Program-made: the position numbers and the translations under genes
Assembly: GCF_001949145.1 (NCBI RefSeq)
Contig: NW_019091463.1
Coordinates: 537,729-601,728 of the forward strand
Direction: 5' to 3'
Source of the DNA: Acanthaster planci
Lineage: Eukaryota > Echinodermata > Asteroidea > Valvatida > Acanthasteridae
Length of the DNA: 64,000 bases
Part shown: positions 1-15,000 of the stretch, piece by piece
Numbering within the stretch: the stretch's first letter is position 1
How the letters are laid out: every line of letters begins with the position of its first letter
Notes under the pieces: model-generated
Seen by the model: only the letters and a program-made list of their open reading frames with translations
Database searches by the model: none
What the model was told of the DNA's origin: nothing

Positions 1-48
1 TCTCACTTGTGTGTTTCTTGACAATGTCAATTTTTTTCCAATGATCAG

Positions 49-3000
49 CGTCGCCTTGATGCAATTGAGGCTTTTCTGAGGCAACCACCACGAAGAATAC
101 ACAGGTTTGTGTGACCTGACAAATCTTAGAATTGAAAAAGATATGAACAAAAATGAGCAAAGTGTAAAATCTGTAGGATTATACATGTACATACATGTTA
201 ACACATGCTACTAGTTTGGGCACCATCATCCCGTTCCAAATGATTTCCTCACTTGAAATTGTCAAGTGAACATTGTGACAAATTTTCACGGTTTAGCTAC
301 GTATCTGATTGTTGACATTTTCATCACCTCATTGCTCTCTTAGGTCCGAGAGTCTACCCAAGGTTAAGATGCCTGTTCCCTGGGTCCTACGAGTGCCACC
401 GTAAGTATATCAATGTTTCCCCTGTTGTCGGATGCTTACGGACAGTCACGTGGCATGCTTTTTTACTTCAATCGGGGTAGTTTTGGGGTGCATCTCAAGT
501 TTTGCTGTCAGTTTGTGGAACCCATCTAGAGCGTTGAACTAGATGACATTTTGTACATTGAGATATCTTGCATCTGTGATGCTGGCTGTATTATGTATCA
601 CCAGCGACATCTTCAGTGTATTGGTTATTGACAAGGGTGAGGTTTTGTCTTGTCCATGTTTGTAGGAGGGTCCGCTCAAGGAGGAGAGGCAGTCTGCCTG
701 ACCTGCTGGACTTTGACGAGTATGTCAGGGAAAACAGAGACAAGTGAGTCAAAAATGTTACTTAGAATTATTTATCAAGATTTTCTTTATAAACATTCAT
801 ACATTTGAATTGCTTATAATTATTTGAACATTCAGTATACATTGAGGCATGGATCCTGTCTATTCACTAAGCCCAGCTGTGTATGTAGTTTTTGTGGCCT
901 CGGGAATATTTGAAAATGCACAATTCACACAAGCTGCCAAATCAAGGGAAACTTTGGTTGAAGCCGTATTTAAAGTTAATGGATTTTCTTTCTCATGTGA
1001 ACCTGTAGGGATGACATGGACAATCTCCGGGAGTGGGTACGAGGAATCTGGGATGCTTGGTTTGATGAGGTGTTCCCTCCAACGGAGGCAGATAGTGAGT
1101 CCGACTTTGAGGAGGAGGTATCGCCAACAGTCTCTCCAACAAAAAGGTACCTTCTACTCTGAACTTGAGTTTCTTTATTATAAGATGTGCCTTTTTCCTT
1201 CATCTGAATTTCCAGTTGTTTGCTTTTCTGTGTATGACAAAGATTCATTGAATAAAGAGAATTGTAAGATGAAAGGATGTAGAATTTATGACAGTCTATG
1301 GTATTTTTTTAACTTTAACTTTGCTAAATCCATCACAAACCAAATATGAGAATACATATCTTCAGTAGTAACAATTATTTGAGAAAAGTGTATGTTGTAC
1401 TCATTGTTGTAGTCGGGTCACCAATGTCGAGTCAGATTCCTGAGTCTCAAGCCTTGAGTTTGAGTCCAAGTCTTGGGTCATGATCCAATGTGACTCAAGT
1501 TGAGTCCGAGTCATGAAAAATGTGACTCGAGTCTGTGAGTCTGAGTCCAGGATTCAGGTTATACAACACTGATTGTACTTGAGTACAACATGGTACCGTT
1601 AATTATGCTGTGTAGCATTGGGTTTTGGAGGATTCTCAAAGATTAGTAGCAAACTATCAGTGCTATTTTTAATGTAATTCAGGAATATAATTCATGTTGG
1701 TGCCTGGTTCCCACTTTTTTGGATGAATGATTTTTTGTGGTAAATGAAATAGCTTGCACAATTGTATGCTGAATAGACTCCTTTTCCATTCGGAAGTGGA
1801 GTCAACATTTCTGATTCGCAAGAAAAGCAATGTTTTTACCTGGCCACACCTCTTTCTTTGATTCCTGTAAGGCGGGGATCAGCAGCTAGCAGTGCAGTTT
1901 CTGTCGAGATTGACACCACCGAGCCAATCATGGAGACAGAAGAGGACAGAGAGATCGTTGAGGTAGGCCACTGGTTAAGACTTGGACCCATCCTTTTCAG
2001 TGCTAAAAAAATCCCTGGTGCTGTAATGGTACTTGTTGTGTACAACGTTTTTGGATGGTTTGATCTGAGGAATTTACACACAGTTGTGGTTTATAATACT
2101 ATGAGTCCCGAGCTGGACCAAGAGAGGGCGCAATTTTCCTACCAACAGCGGCTCCTTTGGTCGGAACTGCACTTTGCTGGTTCACAAATAGCTGTGAAAT
2201 GCACGCGTTATGAGCAAATTGAACACTCCCACCAATGTGGCTCTTTTCAACCGATGAGGGGGTGCTTCTGCTCGAGGCGACTACTGCAGAGGACAAGGCA
2301 TTATGCTCTCCTCTGTAAGCACTTTCCATGTACTGAGCACAGACACCACAGGACTGACATCCAAGGACAGGGAAAACCTTTTGTTCTCTTTGCACTGTCA
2401 GTCCTCCGTTGTAAAATGAAACGTGTACAGGGATGCAAGGTAGCTCAAGAGAGCATGTCGAGGATGCTTCACCAAGCTGTGTCCTGTGTAAGATCTGCAG
2501 ACATAGTCTTAATGTAAAACCACGTCCTTCCTTTACTTTCATCAGTGGCTCCATGATGAGGTATTGCAGCTGACTGCGATCATTGAAAAGTCACCCAAAC
2601 CCTCGCCCTTTGACCTCTGCCGACGTGGAGCCATGTATCGCAAGGTGTGTCAGAGTTTCAAAGTTTTCTTCCTTGCAAGAGTCCAAGCACTAGATCACAA
2701 AATAATTTATGACTTGAGATTCTTTCAGGTTTTTGAGAGATAATTTTAACGAGAAAAGTACTTGAAAAGTACATGTACTTTGCTGAGTACTTTTGTTTGA
2801 AAACTTTATGTTTACACAACTATAATTGTTTGAGGTCATCAATTTTATAATTCATGCTTTTTATATTTTACCATCCCATGCCAATATTCTCCAGTTTTAT
2901 TCACACCTAACCAGTTCAATATTTGGCAGTTAAAAGGGTACTAGAAAGACACTCCACTACAACACTGGCTTGACTCTTTGCAGCTGGGAAAGTTGAAGCA

Positions 3001-6000
3001 GGCGTGGGAGGACCTGAACCAGGCCATCCTACTGGAGCCTCAGCTCCTGGACGCCTACTGGCACCGCCACCTGCTCTTCCTGCTACGCCATAAGCAGACC
3101 AAGGCCCTGGAGGATCTCAACACCATCCTCAAGATCAACAAGGAGCACGTGGGTGCCTACAGATCAAGGTCTGTCTTCCTTCGGCTGGGAATTTGATTCC
3201 ATGTGTCTTGGTGTTAGGGAGCGCCTGACTTGCTGAAAGTTACGCTGTGTGTTCCCTGGCATTGCTAAACCAGTTTGCAGCAAGTAATTTGGAAACCTGT
3301 AAGAATTTTTTCCTTTAGTTACGCATAGGACAATTAAAATATGGCAGTTCTGAAGGCGGTGGCGGATGACATCCATCCACATCCCTACATATGAGTGATT
3401 CCTATTGAGTTTGTTCACACAAAGAGGCTGGAACTAGCCTATTGAAGTTGAGCATGTGGAGCCCTCAGGCCAGAGGGCCAGTGTAGCAATATTACTGTGG
3501 AACACTGTGTCATAATTGTACAAACACAATAAGAAATGTTGCAGGAATTTTAATCAAACGACACCTGGTAGCATTTGTAAAGTCTGGCTTTGCAAAGGGC
3601 CATGGTTGTGGTATCCTGTCATTTTAAAAAGTTCGTATTTTGAACTGAAAATGATATCATCTCTGGAACAAATTCATTGTAAAATAACACAATTCGAAGA
3701 AAATCCTCAAAGAATAAGCTCATATTTTAGGAGTAAAGTCTTATATAGTTGGGTCATTCCATGAGGTTGGGGCACAATTTGTGATGATGTCCGTTGTTAC
3801 ACGGGTTCCGTAAAAAGAACAGCTATTTCCCTGCATGTGGATTCCAAATTGACATTGCTCTACATCTTGCAAGGCTGAATACAGAGGGGTGTGTTATTTT
3901 TACAGAGTAAATGACCCACTCTACAGGTCATAAAAGGTAAAAGTTACCCATGTAATAAGGACACCGTCACAAAATTGTGCCCCAGCTTCATGGACTGACC
4001 CAGTGAGACTTCAACGGACTATCAATGGAAGGAGCTTTCTACATAGAGTGTCTATGTCAAATTGTTGGAGGCCCCTGTTGGAAAAATCTGGCTGTGCTTG
4101 ACACTATAACTTCAGAGAAATACATTTTTGAAATGTTTCATCAAAAGGGCAACTTTAAATCAAAAATGACAACAAATATGGAGGAACTATGTTTCCTCGA
4201 TCATCATTTCACATATGGATGAATTGTCAGTTGCATGGATGCAATTGTCTTGCATGTAAATGTTTTTCTTTAAATTGACAACTGCAGGGCAGAGATATTT
4301 AGTCAGAGAGGCGACGTAACCATGGCCATCATGAATTACACCCAGACCATCAAACTGGATCCTGAAGACCACGAAGCTTACTACAAACGAGCTGAAATGT
4401 ATGAAAAGGTATGGCAAATTGAACTCCAAGAGTTTAATAGCCAAATGTCGTGTAGTTGGCCAGTTTTTGAGCTGGCAGTAGCCCAATGCCCTATTTTACC
4501 ATCATGAACCATAACATTCAGCTGGGGCATGACGCCCTACTTCCAAATAAATCTGGACACAGTCATTCTGTCAACAAATGTGACCCACCACAGAAAATGA
4601 GTCTTAAGGCTGCTTTTATCATGATCTGGTCATAGTTTGCATTGCAAAGAACAAACCAGGCTCTCTTCCTTTTTTTTTGATGAAAAAATAGACGTTACGT
4701 GGGTGAAAACATCGACGGTTCTCATTGATTTACGTTGTGCAGGATTATTTTAAAGGTCTTCAACTCAAAAGCGGCTCTGCCAACTTGTGACTTATTTTTG
4801 CCCTAGAGGATTGCAGGGAAGTGACTAGGCTAATGCCAAGCAAGACAGATGCTATTTTCATGGCTGAAGTTTGAAGAAAATGGCTTGATAATGTTTACTG
4901 AAAATGTTACTTGTTTTCCTTGTCTTTGCAGCGAGGCGAGATGCTCTTGGCCCTAGAGGATTACAGGGAAGTGACTAGGCTAATGCCAAGCAAGACGGAT
5001 GCTATCTTCAAGAGAGGCATCTACCAGTTTAATACCAACAAGTGAGGATCATTGAAAATTTACAAGAAAGAGCATCTTCACATTTGTCATTTTAGGAGTG
5101 GTGACAAGTCTTTAAGCAGTCTGCAGTAGAGAATTTGGGAATATTTGAAATGTATATATCTTAGATTGAAGGTTCGTTTGGGAACATGAATGTGGAATTC
5201 ATGTTAAGTACAGTGTATTTGCAGTGAATGTTTGCCTTTTTAACTTTGGAAAATTTGCAACTTTACAACTCACTCTGACATCACTCATACGCTTACATTA
5301 TGCTTCATTCACACAAGGCAAATTCACTGGTACCCTGTAGGCAACCAAATACACCCCAAACAATAGGGACACTGAGGTTAAACAAAGTACATATTCTAAA
5401 TGTGTAGCAGAAATCCCTTTGAGTAATAACATGAAATCAATGCTGTCCCCCTGTGACATTGCCTCTAATCAATACTAGTGTAAGTTTTTTCAGGGTTAAG
5501 TTAAAATGCAATTTAATTTACGAACCTCACAAATTTTAAGTCAATTTCTACCTGTCCTCGTTAGGAACTGGATGGCAGCCATCAAGGACTTCACTGAGCT
5601 CTTGGCGCAGGAGCCAGCCAATGCCCTGGCTAGGACGTACCGTGGGCGTGCCTATGCCAAGCACGGTCACTTTGTCCTGGCGGTGGAGGACCTGTCGTCA
5701 GCAATCCACCTGGACCCACTCAGCAGCGTGGCATTCTTCCACAGAGGCTGTCTGCTCAGAAGGTAAGGAGAAGGGTCATGTAGAGGTTAAAGGTCCTTGG
5801 CACTTCCGGAAAAATAAAGGCCATTGTAATTGTGTAGAAGCTAGGAATCAGTCCAAAGTAATGATGAAACCTGATTGCTAAGTGTGAAAATTCCCATTGT
5901 TGTAACAAACTCACCCAACTCCTCAACTAACTGAATCTTTCCAAGGCTCATCATTCCATTATTGGTATTTACACTGAGAGATACAGGAGGTCCCTTGAGT

Positions 6001-9000
6001 TATGGTGTATAACTTGACTGCTGTTACAGGGCAAACCCTAAGCAGGCACTTCAGGATCTGAGCGTCTCTGTTCTCCTGGATGACAGTGAGGAGAACGTCA
6101 TGGCTTTCTTCCACAGAGCTGTGTTATACATGGACGATGACAGGTACTAAACTTCAGTCTTTATTTCAATTTACTGGTTCAGTAGTGCCATCAGCTATCT
6201 CGGAAGACCCATCTCATGGCTCAGGCATTTAATTAGTCTTTCATTAATTTTTCTTTGTTTATGTAAGACTAATTCTAGTATATGTTCAGTATGTGCCTTT
6301 TTTACCGCATATTTAATGTATATTTGTTGTTATTTTTCTGTGCATCTGGTGCCTGGATCGCCTTCCATTAGGTGGATACGTACGCTTTACAAATCTTCAT
6401 TATTATTATTATTACTATTAAATTTACAAGCAATTTTTTGAAAGCTATGTTTAATTGATCCAAGGAGTATCCACAAAACCAAATTTATTGTGAGTTGGAG
6501 AGCAGGGATTCCTTGGAGTTTCAGGCCAGGATAGCACAAAACTAGACTCGAATACCACTCTAGTAAAAACAAAAATTAGGTCCAAGTCACACCTTGACTG
6601 GAGCTCTAGCTTTAGTGTAGACAGTGTACATTTGCATCTCTCTAGGTCCTGTGACCGGTGCATTCGTTATTATTCTCCCTTGATCAGATACGAGGATGCC
6701 ATTGCAGATTTTGAGAACGTCCTAAAGCTCGACAAGACCATAGCTGCGGCCCACGTGAACCTGGGTCTCATCTACATGACCAAGGTGGAGAACTATCACA
6801 AGTAGGTCACACTTCTCTCCTTTGGACAGATGAGCAAACAGTCAAGCTTTATGGTGTGAGTGTGGAGCAGAGATTCGTTAACTTGTTTTCTTGGTCACTG
6901 AAACAGTTTAAGTACATTTAGTCTCTTTCTCTTGGTGACCTTAATCTTTACGTTGTGGTGTTTATGGATCTTTCTGTTTTACAGAGCAATTCAGAAGTTC
7001 ACTAATGCCATCAAAGTGAACCCCATCTACGTCCGTGCCTTGGTGTGCAGAGGGGAGGCTTACCACAAGATTCATGATGTAATAACCGCAATTTCCTTGA
7101 GAAAAGGCTTTCTGAAGAGTTAACAAGAAATCACTTTTATATGTAAATTCTGCCTTTAGCATCAAATATGTGATTGATTTGCCTCTAGGTATATTCAAGT
7201 CTCCTTGTCATGAAATTTTTCATGAATCTTTGAAGAGTAATGTAATGCATCATTTCGATCAGTTTCCAATTGCACCAGTTGAGAAACTGTCTTGAACATT
7301 TTAATTTCCTCTTCAGTTGAAGAATGCCCTGCTTGATTTCACCAGAGCAATCCACCTTCGACCTGACCAGCAACATTATTACATGTACAGGGTACGTCTT
7401 GTCTCACTGATCCCTATAGAGAAACCCCTTTGTGTTACCAAATGCCTTGTTGGATCAAAATGTCAGGCTCTACCAATATTCACAAATTATATTTTTCACG
7501 ATATTTCAGTCAGTAAGTCATTTGTAGCAACTTTTTCGTTCTCAGCTTTATATGTTTTAAGCACTTCATGCCGGGGTGCCCGGTACTGGAGATGTTGGGT
7601 TTATACGCACAGCCAGGCTGCTGGAAATCGGACAAAGCAGCTGGGGTTTATAACAAAAGACCGTACTCGGAACAAAAGACAGGGCTGCTGGGAATTGCCC
7701 ACATTTTTTCAGTTGTCAATATCGGAAGTAATCTGCCACTGTTTTGAAAGAGTATACCAGTGTTTGTGTCATTCAGTGCAAGTGGATTATGACTGGGGAC
7801 AAAAGCGCTCCAGCAATGAACAATACAATACCGCTGCATGGTAATCTAGCAGCATTTGAAAAGACACCAGCAGCGCACTGGGTCAGTTTTCACCGCACAG
7901 TCTGGGCCCTCTTTATAAGGTGGCAGGCTTGACTGAAGTACTCGGCCGTCAATAGATGTTGTCTGTCTGATTAGAGTATATAGCCACCAGACAGTCATTC
8001 GTGTGGGTGTAAACGTCCAGTAAATGAAGTTATGAATTTTTTGAAGAATTTTGAAAAAGGAAAATCTTGAAAATCCCCCGGGAATTCATCACGCAACTTC
8101 AAATTAAACCCGGTAAGTGTTTCAGGGAGGAATGATATTTGTACCAACAAATCATATCAATTGATGCTCTTTTTCAGGGTATGTTTCGCATTAGAGTAAC
8201 CCACAACTATTCCTTGCAATTTCAGGGAGAAATCTTGTTGGAAATGAAGAATCTGGAATTGGCAAGCTTCTGTGTAAAGTAAGAGTTAAACCCTCTCTCC
8301 CAACAGTGAAAGGTGCCCCAAGGGCCTCAAAGTTTTGTGTGTATGCGCCCAGTGTGTAGAGTTAAGTGCCCTCATCATAATTGCCGTCATAGCCACTTTG
8401 TGGACAGTCATTTGCACATGATTATCTTTCAGTTCAGCATCCTTTCTTTATTATTTGCATGCGATACCCCACAAATTTAAATGCATCTGGGAATGTGACA
8501 ATTAACACAGTATGCTCAAAAATTCCATTTCAAATCAAGCACATTTAGAAAAATTTAACAACTGACTTGTCCTTGTGCAGAACACAATACCATTTTGGTG
8601 CAAGAAACTCAACTTTTCCAATAATGCACTGCAAAAGTGGCCTGTCTATCTCTGTGGTAATGTTTGGATGGTGTACTTATTGTGAATATGTTAAAGTCTC
8701 GATATTAGCGACCACTCCTCATTTTGTGACGGTCATTCCGTCAGATACTCTCCCCCCCAAGTTTAAAAGCAACCTCACTCGCAAAGAAGAGACAGGCAGG
8801 TGGGAAGTTTTTCAATTGGACTTGTATACGTGCCTGGTGCACTTGTGAGGACCGTACATTCAAACAGAAATTGATCGCACACACTCAGCAGCACGTTCTG
8901 CCCCAATTTGCATAAACTTGTGCATGTACTCTGTGTATTGGAGACTCTGAGACGCTTGGTGGCGGCAGACACAACGGTCCTTTTTGGTTGATGTGGGCAT

Positions 9001-12000
9001 GCGTGTGCAGTTTTAGGCATGCGTGTTAGTGAGCATGCGCACAACTATGGAAAAGGACCGGTTTGTCTGCCGCCACCATGCGCCTTAAAGTCTCCCATTC
9101 CCACCAAAGGACCATTGTTGCAATGTACAGCTGGTCTTATCTTGTTCCTTGCTAGGAGCATATAGTTTCTAAAACCGTACGGAAGAAAGTTCTATAAACA
9201 AATAAAATTCTTGCAGTTTGATTGAATTTTTGTTTGCCTTCATAGACATGCAGCGGCCCTGAGCCATGGCCTGGGGTCCTCTGCCACCCAGCAAGCCGCC
9301 GTCCAGTCCTTCCTCCACAACTACACCAAGGCCATCGACGTCCTGTCCACGGCCGCCCGCTCCCACCCCACCGCACCGCTCTTCATCCTGCTGGGCAAGA
9401 CGCAGATCAAGGCCAAGAAGTACAGGGATGCGGTGGACAGTCTGGAGAAGGCTCTCAACTTCATGGTGAGGTGGCACCTGGGAACTTGGCCGGCCAGCCG
9501 GCCGGCCATTGGTCTCTTGGGAACCACTCTAGTGTCATAATCTCACTTGGCTTTAAAGCGTTAAGCTGTCCCAACTTGGTATATTTGTTTGGGTGGGATA
9601 GATGCTCACCTTCAGGAATGGTTTGTTACTGTCAAGAATACATAGGGACGAGCATTGGCACATGTAGACCTCAAAAGGCCTTAAATTGAGTGTACAAATT
9701 TCCTTAGTAACTAAACTAATTATCTTTACCACCTGCTGTTTGAAATTACATATTTAAAGTATGCACCTGAGGGTCAAACAAGGTATGAACAAGCACTTGG
9801 ACATCATTAGTTTTTAATACAAGTTTAATCTATCTCTTTATCAAATGATTCCGCTTATATAATATACCATGAGTATACCTGTGAAACGATTTATGTTATA
9901 CATGCTCCTGGCTGGTTCCAAGTTGATTCTTTAAAAGTACATACATTTTTGCTGAGTAGTCATTTCACTGAAGCAACTGACCCTGCATTGCTGATTAGGT
10001 GGGGTATTTTGTTTGTCCTGGTTCACATTGGACCGAAACCCTGAAAGTTGCTTAGCACTGAGAAATGGCCTACCGGCCCAAATGCATGTCATATATATTG
10101 TTTCTGGGGGGTTCTGAGTTTGCTCTTTGCTTATTTAGTGCGTAGTAATTTTTCCGAGTAGTCATTTCTCTGAAGCAGCTCCAGGAAATTGGGCCATAGA
10201 TTGCTGATTAAGCAGTGCATGTCTTCTTGTGCATCATCGGACAGAAACCCTGGCAGGAACGTCAGACTTGGCCCATGGAAGCAGCCGAGGTCAACTACCT
10301 GATCGGCATGTGCCAGACCGAGATCCCCAACTACCTTAAGGCATTTGAGGCCTTCAACAATGCCATCAAGATCAACGGCGATTACCCTGAGGTGAGATGC
10401 ACAGATGTATAGTTTCTGTCTGGCTTGTCCTTATTAATTTGATTAATGATAGGATGTCATTGGAATGCTTTAGCCAACAACAGTGCACAAAGGACATGGG
10501 CCAATGTCAACATTGTTTGACTCTGTTGCATAGCAGTCATACACAGCTCTAAATCATTGTATCTTGTCCAACCTTCCTCAACCAAGTCTCAGAACTCTCG
10601 TCTTTCTTCTCACGACATGGGACTTCTTCAGCTCCTCTACTCGCACCGACCTCACTCCCCAAATATATACCATTTTTCAAGTCACAGCAACCAGTATTAA
10701 AAGCTATGCATAATAACCAGTGTTGGTTTGGAAGACCTTTGGGGAGAAATGCTTGACACACCATTATTCTGCAATCTCTCCTGTTAGCAGATTAGAATGA
10801 ACATATTGAATTTTCTTGCAAAGACATAGACTTTGAAATGGCCAAATTTTTGTATCTTTATGACCTCCATTGCAGGTCAACTTCATTTAATCTTAATAGT
10901 CATCTCTATTGTTTTGATTAAATTTTCAAAGGAAATGGGGCTAGAGTCATACTCATGAACTCATGCGTGTTATATGTATTGATGACTTTGATAACATAAC
11001 AGCCTTACAGTTGATGTCTGTGCAGTGAGCCAGTTCAGTATTTCAAAAAGGCAAGACCAAAGNNNNNNNNNNNNNNNNNNNNNNNNNNNNNNNNNNNNNN
11101 NNNNNNNNNNNNNNNNNNNNNNNNNNNNNNNNNNNNNNNNNNNNNNNNNNNNNNNNNNNNNNNNNNNNNNNNNNNNNNNNNNNNNNNNNNNNNNNNNNNN
11201 NNNNNNNNNNNNNNNNNNNNNNNNNNNNNNNNNNNNNNNNNNNNNNNNNNNNNNNNNNNNNNNNNNNNNNNNNNNNNNNNNNNNNNNNNNNNNNNNNNNN
11301 NNNNNNNNNNNNNNNNNNNNNNNNNNNNNNNNNNNNNNNNNNNNNNNNNNNNNNNNNNNNNNNNNNNNNNNNNNNNNNNNNNNNNNNNNNNNNNNNNNNN
11401 NNNNNNNNNNNNNNNNNNNNNNNNNNNNNNNNNNNNNNNNNNNNNNNNNNNNNNNNNNNNNNNNNNNNNNNNNNNNNNNNNNNNNNNNNNNNNNNNNNNN
11501 NNNNNNNNNNNNNNNNNNNNNNNNNNNNNNNNNNNNNNNNNNNNNNNNNNNNNNNNNNNNNNNNNNNNNNNNNNNNNNNNNNNNNNNNNNNNNNNNNNNN
11601 NNNNNNNNNNNNNNNNNNNNNNNNNNNNNNNNNNNGTTAGACCAAAGCACCTGACGTTACACCACCTCAAACATTTTAGACCAAAGCACCTGACGTTACA
11701 CCACTTCAAACATGTTCAGTGCAGGAACACCTCAAACATGATTCGTTGTAAGACGGCTTTGATAGGGCTGACTTCACACTTGCAGACTGTCTTTGATTTG
11801 AGTATGCGTTATTGAAATGCTGGCTCATTGCTTGGACACACCTCTCCTGGCAGGCCTATTACCAGCGGGGCCTGACACGTATGAAGTTGCGTCAATCCAA
11901 GGGCATCCTGGACTTCAACCGTGCCCTAGCCCTCAACCCCAAGCTGTTCCAGGCTTTCCTGAGCCGGGCCGCCTATTACGGGATGAAGGGGCGCTACTCC

Positions 12001-15000
12001 AAAGGCATCGTCAATTGCAACGAGGCCATTAAGCTGCAGCCAAACAGTGTTAGAGCCCACCTGTACAGGTAATCATTTTAAAAGAAGAACTTTAAACCAA
12101 AGACAGATTCAAACCCATGATCACTGAAACACTGCACAGGTTCCAATAGGGCTGTTGAGCTCTAGGAGCCAGGAGCTGGACCAAGAGAGGGCGCAAGTTT
12201 CTTAACAACGCTGGCTCCTCTGTCAGAACTGCATTTTGCTGGTTAACAAACAACTATGAAATGCACATATTACAGTCACATTGCTACCAACAAAATGAAC
12301 ACTACTGACCATTATGGCTCTTTTCAACCGGTGAGGGGGTGCTTCTGCTCACGGCAGATGATGGCAGTTTCAATGTTTCAGCATTTGGACTCTGGCTTTT
12401 CTATGTTGGGCACATGCACAATGAAAGATAACTATTTGATGATGGATAGCATTTAGTTAGTGAAAGCCTTGGCTGAATTCATCCACTAGCTCACAGCAAA
12501 ACAAAATGACTAGAGTGACTTTGATAGGACAAAGTTGTCAGAAAATGATCGGTAGAAAATATCCCAATTCCTAAAGGGCAATTTCAAGCGACAACTCTCA
12601 TAATAATGGTTTGACCACCGTCACTGGGAAAACATTGGATGGTTGATCTAGTCAAACACAACTTCACAATGCAAACAGTTGGCCTTGTCACTCCTTTTGT
12701 TGTGCCACAGACAAGTAGATGCTAAAACATGGACAGAGTCTCGTCTCATAAAATGAGGTTGCATCCTTTTTCAGGGGAGCGCTCAAGTACTACATCCTGG
12801 CCTACAAGCTGGCCATCAAGGACCTGTGCAGGGCCATTGAGATCGACAACACCTGCTCCCTGGCCTACTTCAACCGGGCCGTCTGCTACCACACCACCAA
12901 GGACTACGGCAAGGCGCTGCGGGACTACGGCATTGTGCTCATGCTGGGAGAGGCCAACGCCCTCAAGGTCAGTCAACCCAGATAGGTGGTAGGCTCATGC
13001 ACATACCCTGCAGAGGGCGTTTTTGGTTTCCCTGTCTCATATTGAGTGCGAATGAAAGTCCTGTGTAGTGCATTGCTCATAGGAACTAATCATGACCTCA
13101 GCTCACAGTGATTAAGCAAGTTTCATAAGTAAATATGTTTGAGGTTACTTTTTGGGCTGAAGGAATCCTTTACTAACTAAAGTAGGGAGCCCCTTTGGTA
13201 TGTACACAATGCATGCAATTACTTCCTGTATCAGTATCCTTGCCTGTGGAGTAAACTGCCAAATTGTATTCACAATTCAGTGTCACCTTCCACTTTTAAG
13301 GCAGCCGTGAACACACCTTTTTATTGATTGTGATTGGTTTTTTAATCCTGTGCGTTAAGTGTAACTTATGTTTTATCATTCTTGGTGTGTTGTACTCTAT
13401 TGTACTTTCATATAGTTTTAGTCCTCGTGGAATCATCTCTTCTGCTGGTTTAATCTGTAAAGCTCATTGATATTTTGCACACATGCATTCGTTAATGTAG
13501 TGCACTGTATAAAAAAATGAATTATTATTTTCGCTGTCAACTGTCAACTCGTAAACCAGATAACCAGTAATCGTACAAATGTCTGCTGATGATTAGAGGG
13601 TGTTGATATGCAATGATGGGATACGTGACAGGTACCTTCATCACTTGGAGGGGTTCTAGTACAACTTAGAATCCCCGCACCCAAGTCCAGTATCACACGG
13701 GGGTGTGAGAATTCAGCTTTTCAGCTGATTTCAGCCGTTTTTGTTCAAATGTTGACCCTGAATTTCAGCTTTTTTGTGCACCTGCTGTGTACAAACGTAT
13801 GGGGACTTGCTAGATTTTAAGTGGCCACTCGCACCCCTGATCACAGTAGATGTGACTATACCTTCTCTGTGCTTGAATGACTGTTTGACATACAGGTGCT
13901 GATCAACAGGGGGTTGATGTACTTTGCCCAGAAGGATTACAGGAATGCCAGGGAGGACTTTGCTCAGGCTGTCAAGGTCTGTACGGAATCACCCGCCAAT
14001 ATGGTCCAAGTTTGGAAACACTCCATGTTGTGATGTTTTTATCCTTTTTTTCTTGGTATTTTATGTATTCATGTTATCCCGAGCAAACATGAACCCTCCC
14101 TGCTGATTTATTGATCAGTGAGAAAACAGTGATGTTACTGCTTGATATACACAGGGCATATCACACTCTGTTAAAGTAATTTGCAACTTCAGCACCACCC
14201 ATTTTGGAAATGTGCCAATCTTCCATACATGTACAGTAGGCCTTACTAGTTGTATAATTTACAAAAGCAAAATTGCTTTAAGATAAATTCATAGGTCTGC
14301 CTTGCTAAATGCTGTCTTGTTGCATTTGTCTTTCCTTACGGGACAACTGATATTGTACTCCCCGACACAGAAACAAGTTGAGAGAATATTTGACTGATAT
14401 TTTTTCTGAATTTGCAGATGGATCCCCGGGACCCTAAGATCAGACACACACTTGGTCTGTGCTGCCACAAGTAAGGCTTTATTTGTATAGTCCTTAGATT
14501 TGGTTTTTCATGGGTAAATTGGTTGCACACACCAACTGGCGTGGAAGGTTTTCAGCCTTGTTTCTACTGAATGTGCACAAAACCCATTCCTCGGCTGAAT
14601 GTGCACAAACCTGTTTTTCAACTGAATGTGTACAAGCCCATCATTTAGCTGAATGGTCACAAATCTATCTTTCTGTTGAATGTGCACAAACCTGTTTTTC
14701 AACTGAATCTGCACAAACCTGTTTTTCAACTGAATCTGCACAACCCCATCATGTAGCTGAATGGCCACAAACCCATCTTTCAGCTAAATGTGCATGAACC
14801 TATTTTAAGTGAATGTGCACAAACTCATTTTTTTTTCAATTGACTATTCAGAGACTAATTTTTTAATAATTTACACAGACCTATTTGTCTACAGAATGTG
14901 TGCAAACATCTATCTTTTCAAGAGAAATGCACCTGAGCTCAGGTTTGCAACAGAAAGGGTGTTTTCAGTGGCCACAGTAACTTTGTTTACTACTAAAGGT

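Noticed and set aside
7317-7844. 175-residue open frame on +
   Set aside because: Only 7317-7391 is TTC6 exon 14; the rest is read-through into the intron after a GTACGT donor.
11025-11709. Long open frames spanning the first N run
   Set aside because: They are artefacts of translating N; the same applies to 51867-52425.
14567-14840. CRISPR-like regularly spaced repeat
   Set aside because: It is a head-to-tail 27-bp minisatellite with no unique spacers, in an animal intron.
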